This document shows, piece by piece, positions 10,043 to 19,579 of a stretch of DNA of 64,000 nt. The translations under genes were made by a program, and so were the position numbers. Source of the DNA: Amoeboaphelidium occidentale (lineage: Eukaryota; Aphelidiomycota; Aphelidea); NCBI GenBank assembly GCA_023515795.1, contig JALGPX010000051.1, positions 7,181 through 71,180 on the forward strand, given 5' to 3'. Positions within the stretch are counted from its first letter, which is position 1, and each line of letters starts with the position of its first letter. The notes below the pieces were generated by a model that saw only the letters and a program-made list of their open reading frames with translations, did no database searches and had not been told where the DNA came from.

Positions 10043-11506
10043 TCAAAAGCGCCGTGCTCGCGTAATCTTGATCTTTGGGGACACCATGTAAAATGGGAAC
10101 GTCATCGCTCTGTAGTCCTGAACATCACATTCACAGCCATGCCTAATTAGCTCAGCCATGAAACATTTGATTTCCATTTTCGCCAGGTTCATTCCCAAAC
10201 ACATTCTTGCCCCTCCACCAAAAGGAACATAAGTGTAAGGCTGAGTCTTATCGTTTCCAGGAAGGAAACGAGAAGGAACAAACTTTTCAGCATTCTCAAA
10301 GTATTTCTCTTGATGCATAATGACGGAGTAATCCAAACTCAAAATATCGCCCTTCTTCAGTTGGTGTGAAACTGGCTCAACAGAGTTTCCAACTGAAACA
10401 GGAGGCAACTGAACATCGTCTTCAATTACAACTCGTGACATCGCAGGAATTGGACCAAGAATTCTTAAAGATTCCTTGAAGAATGCATCCAAATACGGCA
10501 AAGAAACCAACTTTTCATAATCTAATGCTGGACCTTGAGGAAATGCATCTTTTACCTCGGTGATCATCTTTTCTTTGAAGTCAGAAGGACATTTCATTGC
10601 ATACAAGTACAAGCACGAACAAATTGTCGCGGTTGAAGTATCATGTCCGGCAAAGATGAAACCAATAAGAGTTTCAACAATAACATCATCATCCAGCGAA
10701 GAACCATCATCATCTCTTGCATTGATTAAATTCTGTAACACATCCTTCTTTTCCGATAACTGTTCAGGTGACATCTTCTTCCTTTCTTCAAGGAATATCT
10801 TCAGAGTTGCAAGAATTCTATCTTTTGCCTTATGCGCTTTATCAAGAGCTGTCCCAGGAATTCGGTAAGGAATCAACGCAGCTAAACCACCTAGCCACTC
10901 AGTATAATCAACCATCATTGACTGCAACCTCTTGTCAGAATTCATATCTTCGCCAAGAATAATCCTAAGAGCGATATTCATAGCAAAAGCTTTTACATTC
11001 TGGTAAATATCACGATGCTCTTTGAACTCTGTAACGCTATCAAGGAAATCAACAGTGCATTGTTGTGCGAAAGGCAAATAATGCGATAAAGCGACTGGTG
11101 TAAATGCAACTGACAGAATTCTTCTTAATCTCTTATGAGCTTCACCTTTGGCATTAAATATCGAGTGCCAACCAAGCAAAGGTTGCCAATGCTTAGGAAG
11201 TTCCCATTCAATATACTTTCTGTCTCCTTTAAACGCCCACTTTAACAGCCCAGGGCCGTGCAACAAAATCGTATCACCAAGAATAGTCGTTAATCTGACT
11301 GCTGGTCCATACTGTTCAAATCTTTTCTTTTGGATGCTCATATCGAAATCAGTTAACTGATCCATTGTATGCGACAGTAATCTCACGGGTAGCCAGACAC
11401 GCACATCTCCATACGGGATACCTCTTTTGTATTTGAATACGTATTCATTTAAGATAAGCAGAATGAATGCAGGCGCCAAAATATAAATCAGCAATTCTGT
11501 AATCAT
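10043..11506 (-). CDS. Cytochrome P450
   Basis: A single exon of 487 residues. It has an N-terminal membrane anchor (ELLIYILAPAFILLIL), the I-helix oxygen-binding motif AGHDTST, the K-helix ESLR, a PERF-like VPSRF and the haem loop FGGGARMCLGMNLA with its Cys ligand. It is therefore probably an active ER monooxygenase. Overall feel is closest to the CYP26/CYP120/CYP90-type clan of sterol, retinoid or steroid hydroxylases, but the substrate cannot be read. It lies in tandem with the PPPDE gene 21 bp downstream. The close spacing reflects general compactness rather than shown co-regulation. Confidence 0.9.
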   Translation of the reverse strand: MITELLIYILAPAFILLILNEYVFKYKRGIPYGDVRVWLPVRLLSHTMDQLTDFDMSIQKKRFEQYGPAVRLTTILGDTILLHGPGLLKWAFKGDRKYIEWELPKHWQPLLGWHSIFNAKGEAHKRLRRILSVAFTPVALSHYLPFAQQCTVDFLDSVTEFKEHRDIYQNVKAFAMNIALRIILGEDMNSDKRLQSMMVDYTEWLGGLAALIPYRIPGTALDKAHKAKDRILATLKIFLEERKKMSPEQLSEKKDVLQNLINARDDDGSSLDDDVIVETLIGFIFAGHDTSTATICSCLYLYAMKCPSDFKEKMITEVKDAFPQGPALDYEKLVSLPYLDAFFKESLRILGPIPAMSRVVIEDDVQLPPVSVGNSVEPVSHQLKKGDILSLDYSVIMHQEKYFENAEKFVPSRFLPGNDKTQPYTYVPFGGGARMCLGMNLAKMEIKCFMAELIRHGCECDVQDYRAMTFPFYMVSPKIKITRARRF

Positions 11507-11652
11507 TTTCTCCTCTTAGAGACAACTTCATGTGCTTTCGGTTCGGTTCCCATAATTTCACTTCCGTTTTATTACTCAATTCATTTCAGCACACACAAAT
11601 TATTTCGTCGTCGTTATATCATAAGCACTTAACAACAAAACATTTGACCGAT

Positions 11653-13163
11653 TTAAGATGCCAAATAAGTTGAAGGATCAATCTTCTCTGGCATTTCAGT
11701 AATGTTCACTTCAAACCTTTCCTGTACTTTGTTCAGAACTTCAGAATCCTCAGCAGATGAAACAAATGTAATGGCTAAACCCCTAGTACCAAATCTACCA
11801 GCTCTACCGACACGATGCAAGTAAGAATCAGCAGAATCAGGCATATCGTAGTTAATCACAATATTGACTCTCTCAATATCAATACCTCTACCAAAGATAT
11901 CAGTAGCAACCATGATTCTCTTGTGGAAATCTTTGAATAACTTGTAACGCTCAATTCTCTCTTGTTGTGTCAGACCAGAGTGGATGCAAATGGATGGAAA
12001 GTTACACTCACTCAATAGCTTATTCAATTGAGTTGCTCTTTGGACAGATCTTACGAAAATACAAACCTACACACAAATAGAGAAAAAGTTATTAGCGATG
12101 CTCTTCTCAAAAAGAAGGAGAAAAGCAATAAAACACATACCTGATTAAACTCCAAATTATCCAACAAATCATTCAACTTGCGGTTCTTTTCTTGTTCTTG
12201 CAACTTCACATAATGCTGCTGTAGACCGTGCAATGTCAATTTGGTCTCATCATCAACATAGATTTCCAAAGGCTTCTGCATGAACTTCTTACAGACAGCT
12301 CTCATCTCCTTTGCCAATGTCGCAGAGAACATCATGACTTGTTTATCGTGAGGTGCAGAGGTGAAAATCTCCTGAACATCCTTTCTCATGTCCAACTTCT
12401 CCAACATCTTGTCACATTCATCCAGAACGAAATGCTTCAGCTTCTGTAAGTTCAAAGTCTTGTCTCTGCACAATGCCAGAATTCTACCAGGAGTACCAAC
12501 GACAATGTGCGGAACAGTGTCTGGACTCTTCAATAGCTCGTGATCTTTAGCGATCGGAACACCACCGTAAAACACGGCTGTTCTGAGATCTGGCATGTAC
12601 TTTGAGAAACGCTGATACTCGTTCCTGATCTGGAATGCCAATTCTCTAGTGTGACACAGAACCACTACACTAACTTCCCCCTTGACGGCTTCGACTTGCT
12701 GCAGAGTTGCCAACACAAAAACAGCAGTTTTTCCCATACCAGATTTCGCCTGACACAGAACATCAGTACCAAGAATAGCTGCAGGAATACACTCTTGCTG
12801 GACTACACATTGAAGAAAACCCAAAAGGCGGAGAAGAAATTAACAAATTCCCAACACAATCTTGTTATTAATCATACCTTCTGATGGATGCTCAAAACCA
12901 CAGTCCACAATTGATCGCAATAACTCTGGCTTCAGTAGGAAGTCACGGAAACCCGTAGAATGGATACCGACATAGGAACCCTTCTTAACTGCGCCACCGC
13001 TACTCTCATCGCCAGCACCAGTCGCATTCAAAGGCCTCTTTTTAGAAGCCCCGGAAGTAGCAGCGGCCTTCTTCTGTTGAGCTGCAGACGAAGCGGCGGC
13101 AGCTGCGGCCGTCGTAATCTCTGGCTCTTCTTCGTAGTCAATCAAGTCGTCGTTGTCAGCCAT
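11653..13163 (-). CDS. SUB2: DECD-box RNA helicase Sub2/UAP56
   Basis: Three exons (12878-13163, 12141-12802, 11653-12066) joined over introns of 75 and 74 nt give 453 residues. The junctions restore the expected family stretches EVQQECI and NQVCIFVRS. Motif I is [11 protein letters not shown], motif II is DECD (the family's signature instead of DEAD), motif III is SAT, and motifs V-VI include RGIDIERVN and [10 protein letters not shown]. The acidic N-terminus ([10 protein letters not shown]) is the usual UAP56 motif, followed here by an Ala-rich spacer. Sub2 acts in spliceosome assembly and loads the TREX mRNA-export complex in the nucleus. Confidence 0.95.
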
Positions 13164-13396
13164 TTCCTTTTCGAGTCGTTCCTTAAAAATCAAAAAGAGG
13201 TTCACGAAATAACAATTTAACAAAACGTTGGGGAATCGTTTTAAAAATTAGGATGTGTTCAGCATTGAAGTTTAAGCTGTTTAAAGTTCATCGGGTGGTA
13301 GTTTAGTGCTGGTTTTAAATTACTACAACTTATCGCATGCTCACGTGAAGCTTGATTGAGATAGTCAGCACTGCTAAATTTCCTTTCAGCGCTGTA

Positions 13397-13615
13397 ATGC
13401 AGTCACAACCACACAACATAATCGCTCTAGATCCTGATAATGATCCTCAACAAGTAGTAGATGACATCAACAAGGACGTGGAGTTTCGTCCTCCGTATCT
13501 AGTCATAAATATGTTAGAGCATGATCTCGGCAACACAACAATATCTTTGGTTGAAAACGTTTGTACTGATGGCACAAGCGTACAAGCTACCAGGAAGAAA
13601 TTCGGAATGGTTTGA
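13397..13615 (+). pseudogene. Protein kinase N-terminal fragment
   Basis: Seventy-two residues (after an ATG at 13397) match the first 65 residues of the minus-strand kinase at 13809-15460: both share ALDP, INKDV(E/D)FRPP and SLVE(N/K)V. The match stops at a TGA just after the ATRKKF stretch, before any catalytic motif. It is a decayed paralogue fragment. A C-terminal fragment of the same family and orientation lies at 15488-15857, on the far side of the intact copy. Confidence 0.7.
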
Positions 13616-13808
13616 TGCAATTTCCGCATCGTGTTCCCAACAAAAATATGTTCTGCACACCTGTAAGCCATAGATTTTGTATTCTCAGATGTAAAAGAAT
13701 GGAGTCATGCATAATTCCTTCATGATTTTTATTTGAACAATGAAATGGTGATAATAGACAGGCACACAGGAAGAAGTGAAATGGCATATGGTGCACTTGC
13801 TTTTACAA

Positions 13809-15460
13809 TTACTTGAGCTTCTTCTGAAGATGATACGCATCTAGCTGTTTTGCAAGTTCCTGGTCGAGGTCCTTGCTTGAACTAGACGTCGGCGATTCCG
13901 CTGAAGCATTTTCATCGCTTAGCTCATATGGTAATTCTTCATTGCAGCACCTGTATTCTTGTTTCAAACTCCTCAAATTTTCATGAACTTCCCACATTGC
14001 AGGCCTTTCTAGCGGTTTGATTGCAAGCATTCCTGAAATTGCCTGGACATATGCCACGTTAGTCTCACGTTCTGCAGCGTTTTTTGACCAATGATTTGTA
14101 GTGCTTTAAGGGTCTTCTCGATTGATTTCCCAAAGGGTTTTTTCTTTCCTGTGGCCCAATAAATCTGTTGATGATAAGCCATTCATCGCAGCGTAGATTT
14201 CAGTAAAAATACAGCCCATGGAAAATATCTCCNATGCCACGTTAGTCTCACGTTCTGCAGCGTTTTTTTGACCAATGATTTGTAGTGCTTTAAGGGTCTT
14301 CTCGATTGATTTCCCAAAGGGTTTTTCTTTCTTGTGGCGCAATAAATCTGTTGATGATAAGCCATTCATCGCAGCGTAGATTTCAGTAAAAATACAGCCC
14401 ATGGAAAATATCTCCGCAGTTCTTCCATACTTGTCACCATTCAAAATTTCCGGTGCCATGTAGTTTTCCGTACCAGCGTTCGTTGATGCCTGTGTTTTTT
14501 TATCTGACAACAGCTTGCAAATAGGAGTCTGGGGAAACTTACGAAAAAGAAACTTTATTAAATATATCACAGCGGGTCACTTTCGAAAATCAAATTAAGG
14601 ATTTTGCACACGACAATGAAGCAATACCCATGAAAGTCGTAATCAGTACTCCTGTAAGTTGTGGCGAAAAGAAACCAATCCTTAATTCTTTTGTTAACTC
14701 TTTCAATATCCTGTCTAGCCCTGTTTAAATTACAATCAAACCTTCTTTCCTCTGCAGTTTTTGCAGGCTTGTGCGGCGTTAAAACATGACTTGCTCCGAT
14801 GTATNCATACTTGTCACCATTCAAAATTTCCGGTGCCATGTAGTTTTCCGTACCAGCGTTCGTTGATGCCTGTGTTTTTTTATCTGACAACAGCTTGCAA
14901 ATACCAAAATCGATCAAACAAACGTCCATTTCACTCGTAATAACAATGTTGTCCGGTTTTAAATCACGGTGCATTATTGGCGGTTTCAATGTATGCAATG
15001 TATTCAGAGCCCTACACAGGCAAAGCATCCACTGAGCGCCAAGATCAAAACGGTTATAGCCACCCATGGTGTGATCATTAAGCCACTCGCGCAAGGTGCG
15101 AATTCCCCAAGGCTGATAGTACAAGTAAAGCACTTCTTGAGATTGAACAGCGCCAAGGAATGTTGGTAAATGTGAATGACCAGATACTTTCTTCAGTAAA
15201 TTGAGCTCGTACTTGACTACGCTTGACGACGAGTCTACACTCTTTGCTTGCATATCCTGCCTTATCTGCTTTCTGGCGGCTTGAACACGCACTCCGTCAC
15301 TGCCAACTTTTTCTACAAGAGATACCGTCGCGGATCTACCTTGATGATCTATTCTATCTTTGATTAGATGAGGTGGACGAAAGTCGACATCTTTGTTAAT
15401 ATTTTCTGCTTCTTGATAGATTTCCGGATCAAGAGCGATTGTTATCTGTGGTGCATTCAT
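13809..15460 (-). CDS. Divergent Ser/Thr protein kinase, broken by two contig joins
   Basis: Reading from 15460 (MNAPQITIALDP): an unusual N-terminal segment, then a kinase domain with HRDLKPDN, LIDFG, ENYMAPEI and a C-lobe (FSMGCIFTEIYAAMNG, then a subdomain XI IKPLERPAM), and an acidic/helical tail ending LQKKLK. Joins at 14805 and 14233 interrupt the frame, and bases on each side overlap, so the true gene is shorter than the span. Ignoring the duplicated overlaps, the pieces connect in order. The middle contig differs upstream of 14524, where transposase sequence replaces kinase sequence, so it may be another allele or copy. Function is unknown; the canonical motifs suggest an active kinase. 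Confidence 0.65.
14046..14420. repeat. Contig-end overlap across N at 14233
   Basis: Bases 14046-14232 are repeated almost exactly at 14234-14420, with differences mainly in homopolymers (T6/T7, T6/T5). This is the pattern of an unmerged overlap, not a tandem duplication. Confidence 0.85.
14567..14804 (-). mobile_element. Harbinger/DDE_Tnp_4-type transposase C-terminal fragment
   Basis: The minus strand reads a piece with AEERRFDCNLNRARQDIE, then RIKDWFLF and CKILNLI, ending in a stop at 14567. This is the usual C-terminal layout of Harbinger/PIF-type DDE transposases: AE..FN..LSRAR..IE, then a lone catalytic Glu and an AC.iLHN-like helix. Only about 78 residues are present, and the catalytic Asp residues lie outside. 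It adjoins kinase sequence at about 14523/14524 and the contig ends at 14804. It is either an insertion in the kinase gene or a chimeric contig. Confidence 0.6.
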
Positions 15461-15487
15461 CCTCTGAAACAAAGTAAAATTCCTCAA

Positions 15488-15857
15488 AAAAACAACAGCA
15501 ACATCGGACTATACTGCACCTGAAATTATAAATGGTAAAAATCATGAAATATCTGCATTAATATTCTCCCTTGGTTGCATCTTTTCGGAGGTGTACGCTG
15601 CAATGAATGGTTTATCATCAGAAGACCTCGCGCGTCACAGAATAAGAAGACTATTTGGTAAAGCTATTGAAAGAACAATGCAAGAAAGAATGCCTTAAAC
15701 CTTGACAGTAATTCAGACTATGTTCCAATACTAACAAGAATGATCTCGTTAAATCCCCAAGACAAACCAACAATTAAACAACTTCACGATTCACTACGAA
15801 CAATCCTAAACGCACCATACAAATGCTGCAACATCGAGAGGGTTTCGAAAGGATAAA
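15488..15857 (+). pseudogene. Protein kinase C-lobe fragment with frameshift
   Basis: The plus strand reads YTAPEIINGK, SLGCIFSEVYAAMNG and LARHR up to a TAA at about 15700, then in another frame ILTRMISLNPQDKPTI and CCNIERVSKG to a stop at 15857. These match kinase subdomains VIII-XI of the neighbouring minus-strand gene (ENYMAPEILNG, SMGCIFTEIYAAMNG, IKPLERPAM, CCNEE). The frame change and the absence of an N-lobe mark it as dead. It is probably the other end of the gene whose N-terminus is at 13397. Confidence 0.7.
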
Positions 15858-15925
15858 AAGGTAGAATGCAATAAAGCAAACCTTTTGATTTCTCTCAAAC
15901 ACAACCCAAATCGTGTTGTTTCAAC

Positions 15926-15950
15926 AACAACAACAACAACAACAATAACG
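15926..15950. repeat. AAC triplet microsatellite upstream of RING gene
   Basis: Eight or so CAA units just before the RNF5-like start. Triplet runs also fill this gene (GAA, TAC, AAC) and eIF2B-epsilon (ATC, TCT, CAA/CAG), so the 15.9-18.7 kb interval is unusually microsatellite-rich. Confidence 0.85.
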
Positions 15951-15955
15951 AAAAG

Positions 15956-16318
15956 ATGCAATGCGCTATATGCCTTCACAGAAACCCACCTTCTCTGCCT
16001 GTAGTTACTAAATGTGGCCATTTGTACTGCTGGAAATGCTTGAAACAATGGCAACAAAAAAGCGCGTGCTGTCCCATATGTAAGAGAAAGATGGAGATTT
16101 CGAGTGGAGTTGTACCAATTTATGGAAATTCTGTCTCTGAAGAAGAAGAAGAAGAACAAGAACAAGAAGATGATAGACCTCATCCATACTACTACTACTA
16201 CTACAACAACAACAACAACACTGACTCATCCTCATTATTATTATTAATTATTATTCTTAAACTAACTACAATATACATTCTAATTGTATCAATAGGTTCA
16301 CTACTACTAATCTACTGA
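15956..16318 (+). CDS. RNF5/RMA1-like membrane RING E3 ligase
   Basis: A single exon of 120 residues. A C3HC4 RING occupies residues 3-45 (CAICLHRN, KCGHLYCWKCLKQW, CPICKRKM) and is followed by the VVPIYG signature of RNF5/RNF185/RMA proteins. An acidic run, a Tyr6-Asn5 run and a hydrophobic C-terminal anchor (TIYILIVSIGSLLLIY) complete it. Family members sit in the ER membrane and ubiquitinate misfolded proteins in ERAD; HRD1 is encoded elsewhere in this window. The gene is preceded by an AAC microsatellite. Repetitive codons make up much of the second half. Confidence 0.8.
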   Translation: MQCAICLHRNPPSLPVVTKCGHLYCWKCLKQWQQKSACCPICKRKMEISSGVVPIYGNSVSEEEEEEQEQEDDRPHPYYYYYYNNNNNTDSSSLLLLIIILKLTTIYILIVSIGSLLLIY

Positions 16319-16409
16319 ATGTAAATAGACCAATCACAAAATCACAAAAAAAAAACAAAATTCTTTTTCTTCCATTCAATCACATTCCAAAACAAAATCT
16401 TCAGAAGAA

Positions 16410-18265
16410 ATGCTACAGAAAAAGAAGGTGACTGCATTAGTAATCCTTTTATCTTCTATTAATGAAAATAAATGGAATTGGAATATATTTTATTCATTAA
16501 TTGAATACTTGGAAACCCAATCCTTCATCACCAACATTTCCATTTACTTGAATAACAATGAGATTATTACAGAACTATCTAACAGTAAAAGAAGATTCAG
16601 CAGGAGAGTCAAAATAATACCTTTTCCCATGACGTCATCAGAAGGAGATGTATACAGAGAATTATCACATGAATTGGATTCATACTTTATAATAATTAAT
16701 AGTCTAATTGTTCTGTCTCCCCTGAATATGGATTTGTATAAAGTGTATAATGAATACATGGAACTAAACAATACACAATTAACTTTAGTAATGGCCAGAA
16801 CAGAAGAAGAACAAGAGAGGAATTTACTATTGACTATATCTCCATCATCATCATCATCATCATTAGATAATATTCCATTGCCACAATTAAAATCATTGGA
16901 CTCTTGTAGTTGTAGTAGTACTACTACTTCTACTTCTACTTCTACAACTACTTCTACTACTAACAAAAAGAAGAAGAAAATAACTGTAGATTTAACTCTA
17001 ACAGAATCTCCTTTAAGAATCCATACAAATCTCAGATTCACTCATTTNCCAGAACAGAAGAAGAACAAGAGAGGAATTTACTATTGACTATATCTCCATC
17101 ATCATCATCATCATTAGATAATATTCCATTGCCACAATTAAAATCATTGGACTCTTGTAGTTGTAGTACTACTACTACAACTACTTCTACTACTTCTACT
17201 TCTACTAACAAAAAGAAGAAGAAAATAACTGTAGATTTAACTCTAACAGAATCTCCTTTAAGAATCCATACAAATCTCAGATTCACTCATTTGGCTTTTG
17301 CTTCTTTTGAAGTCATGGCTGAATTTGGACAGAATTTTGATTATCATAATTTACTTTTGGATTATTGTAGAAATACTTTACATTCATCTCTTCAATTATT
17401 GAATCATTCCATAAGAGTTTATATTCTCAAAGAGACAGAGTATATCCAGGATGATTCTGCTTCAAAGGGATTACTGTTGTATGAGGATTATAAGAAGAGA
17501 TATCATCATCATCATCATCAGACTGTTATGATTCCAGAAGATAAGGATTCTATCAAGGAAGGTATTGAAGGGTTGGAATTAGGAAAGGAAGAGGAAGAAT
17601 CTACTACTTGTTCATCTTCAGATGATTCTGATTCAGACTCAGACTCAGATGATTATAATACAGATTATTCTCTTTCTGCTTCTGCTACATCCACAAATGG
17701 TATTTCTACTTCCAGAAAGAAGAACAAGAAGATTACTTCAAAGGATTACAATTCAACAACAGAAGCAGAAGTAGCAGAAGATGATGAAGATTTATTGGAA
17801 ATTGAAGAAACTGTTCTGAGGGCTTTCAAGGAAGATTTTACTTTGGAGAATACTTATTTGGAATTGAATTCTTTAAGAATGAGTTTTAATGTATCTGTTG
17901 AACAAGTATGGAAGATTTTAGTTAAATTGATTGTTCTTCATTGTCCAAAGATGAAATGGGTGGAATTGGTTAAGAAATTCTACAAGGATTATTCTCAGGA
18001 GAGGGAATTGTTGAGGTGTATAATGGATCACCGTTTGAGTCAAAATAGGGGACAACAGCAGCAGCAGCAACAACAACAACAACAACAACAACAATTATTG
18101 TTAAAAGTATTGGCATTGTTTTATAATGAGGATTTGATTGGGGATTTGGAGGAAATGAGATTGGTGTTGAAGGAGTATGATAATGATGCAACATTGCAAG
18201 CGTTTATCGTTCAAGTGGAAAAGAATGAGGAAACGGAAGAATCTGATGAGGAGGAGGAAGAATAA
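16410..18265 (+). CDS. eIF2B epsilon subunit (divergent, split by contig join)
   Basis: N-terminal 130 residues fit the pseudo-nucleotidyltransferase of eIF2B-epsilon (NISIYLNNNEI, then VYRELSHELDSYFIIINS, VLSPLNMDLYKVY). After the join at 17048 the sequence has RIHTNLRF, FGQNFDYHNLLLDYCR and IRVYILKETEYIQD, as in the family. The C-terminal segment (ETVLRAFKEDFTLEN, LELNSLRMSFNVS) opens the HEAT-like catalytic W2 domain, which ends in an acidic tail. Epsilon is the GDP/GTP exchange subunit for eIF2. The left-handed beta-helix normally placed between these parts is replaced by about 90 residues of Ser/Asp/Glu-rich low complexity. Bases 16797-17047 are repeated after the N, so the real product is about 535 residues. 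Confidence 0.75.
16797..17283. repeat. Contig-end overlap across N at 17048 inside eIF2B-epsilon
   Basis: The segment starting CCAGAACAGAAG is present before (16797) and after (17049) the N. It is identical apart from the lengths of the ATC and TCT/ACT microsatellites. This is an assembly overlap with slightly different repeat lengths. Confidence 0.9.
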
Positions 18266-18725
18266 TAAATGAATAACTATTACGATTAGGTGTCTGAATT
18301 TTATTAAAAGCTTGATCTCCTCTTCCAATCACGCTTTATCGGATATCGTTTATTGTGCTTTTCTTNAGAGGGAATTGTTGAGGTGTATAATGGATCACCG
18401 TTTGAGTCAAAATAGGGGACAACAGCAGCAGCAGCAACAACAACAACAACAATTATTGTTAAAAGTATTGGCATTGTTTTATAATGAGGATTTGATTGGG
18501 GATTTGGAGGAAATGAGATTGGTGTTGAAGGAGTATGATAATGATGCAACATTGCAAGCGTTTATCGTTCAAGTGGAAAAGAATGAGGAAACAGAAGAAT
18601 CTGATGAGGAGGAGGAAGAATAATAAATGAATAACTATTACGATTAAGTGTCTGAATTTTATTAAAAGCTTGATCTCCTCTTCCAATCACGCTTTATCGG
18701 ATATCGTTTATTGTGCTTTTCTTGC
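18000..18725. repeat. Contig-end overlap across N at 18366 repeating the eIF2B-epsilon 3' end
   Basis: The 3' end of eIF2B-epsilon plus about 100 bp downstream (18000-18365) is repeated at 18367-18725. The glutamine tract has 14 codons in the first copy and 11 in the second, and only scattered single-base changes are seen elsewhere. It is best explained by unmerged alleles or repeat-length error; the second open frame (about 18367-18623) is not a separate gene. Confidence 0.85.
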
Positions 18726-18726
18726 A

Positions 18727-19050
18727 AAATGATCAACGAAAAAACTGACATAATTCGTACTCGCACGATCATTAATGCAACAAGACTCAATACACAAAAA
18801 TGCCCTAGTGCGAATTCGGGCTATCGCTGATCATGGCTTTCCCAGCTACCCAATTGGAAATCCTCTCAAATACCTGCACCATGATCAANGACATAATTCG
18901 TACTCGCGCGATCATTAATGCAACAAGACTCAATACACAAAAATGCCCTAATGCGAATTCGGGCTATCGCTGATCATGGCTTTCCCAGCTACCCAATTGG
19001 AAATCCTCTCAAATACCTGCACCATGATCAAGTTGTGTTGAAACATCAGA
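18727..19050 (-). ncRNA. Candidate Fanzor guide-RNA region, 3' of the nuclease stop
   Basis: This is the sequence directly downstream of the Fanzor stop codon (minus strand), seen twice because of an overlap at the N at 18889. It contains a perfect 9-bp inverted repeat, TGATCATGG and CCATGATCA, at 18828-18836/18879-18887 and again at 18971-18979/19022-19030, with a 42-nt loop. In Fanzor and TnpB elements the guide RNA scaffold is known to lie at the 3' end, overlapping the coding end or the element terminus. Assignment here is by position and the hairpin only. The left element boundary is not fixed. Confidence 0.35.
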
Positions 19051-19578
19051 CTAGTTTCCCCTACGGAACGCTTCCGGCTTTTCACCACCATTGGCATTCA
19101 TGTGTAAGAAAACTCTTCTGATATTCCTTGCTCCATTCACATCTCGATTCCAGCGGGTCCAGCAGTTGTTATTGTTGCAACTCTTGATCGACCAGATATT
19201 GGATTGAACTAACTCATTATCACACTTCGAGCACAGTTTGCTAGTCCTGAACTCGGGAACCAACCTGCACTTTGTCCTCCTCTTCAGCTCCAAGAAAAAA
19301 TGTTTGTTCGGCGTCGGTGGATGTCCTTTGGAGTTGTGACTGAACTTTCCACCTCCATATGCAATCACCACATCTTCCAAACCACCAGTCAATTCCGTGA
19401 ATAAAATATCGTAAGCTTTTTGCCGCTTAATTCTAGTTTTCCATCTTAAGCGTCTCCAGCGCATCTCCCCGTAGAATCCAAGAAGCTCATCGCGAAGTTC
19501 CAATACATGCGACAAGTGCTCTATATATGAAACAGTGGTGAAACAACGAGCAGTTGGCGTCAGAGTTACCATTTGTTG
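19051..19578 (-). pseudogene. Fanzor nuclease, C-terminal part (copy 1)
   Basis: About 175 residues to a TAG at 19051: VIAYGGGKFS (RuvC-II position), VPEFRTSKLCSKC with a second Cys pair further on (zinc ribbon inserted before RuvC-III), then RWNRDVNGARNIRR (RuvC-III Asp). The piece is cut at its N-terminal side by the join at 19579. The order, zinc ribbon and motifs are those of TnpB/Fanzor nucleases, which cleave DNA using an RNA guide. It is about 92% identical by eye to copy 2, so it is a separate copy and not an overlap. Confidence 0.8.
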
Positions 19579-19579
19579 N

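Noticed and set aside
14567-15487. Apparent kinase-transposase fusion protein
   Set aside because: The frame runs through the N at 14805; the contigs on each side are different sequences.
15806-16183. Minus-strand open frame over the RING gene
   Set aside because: It is the antisense of triplet repeats and RING codons; residues are low complexity.
18312-18623. Second, tandem gene for the eIF2B-epsilon C-terminus
   Set aside because: It is a repeat of the preceding contig end across the N at 18366.
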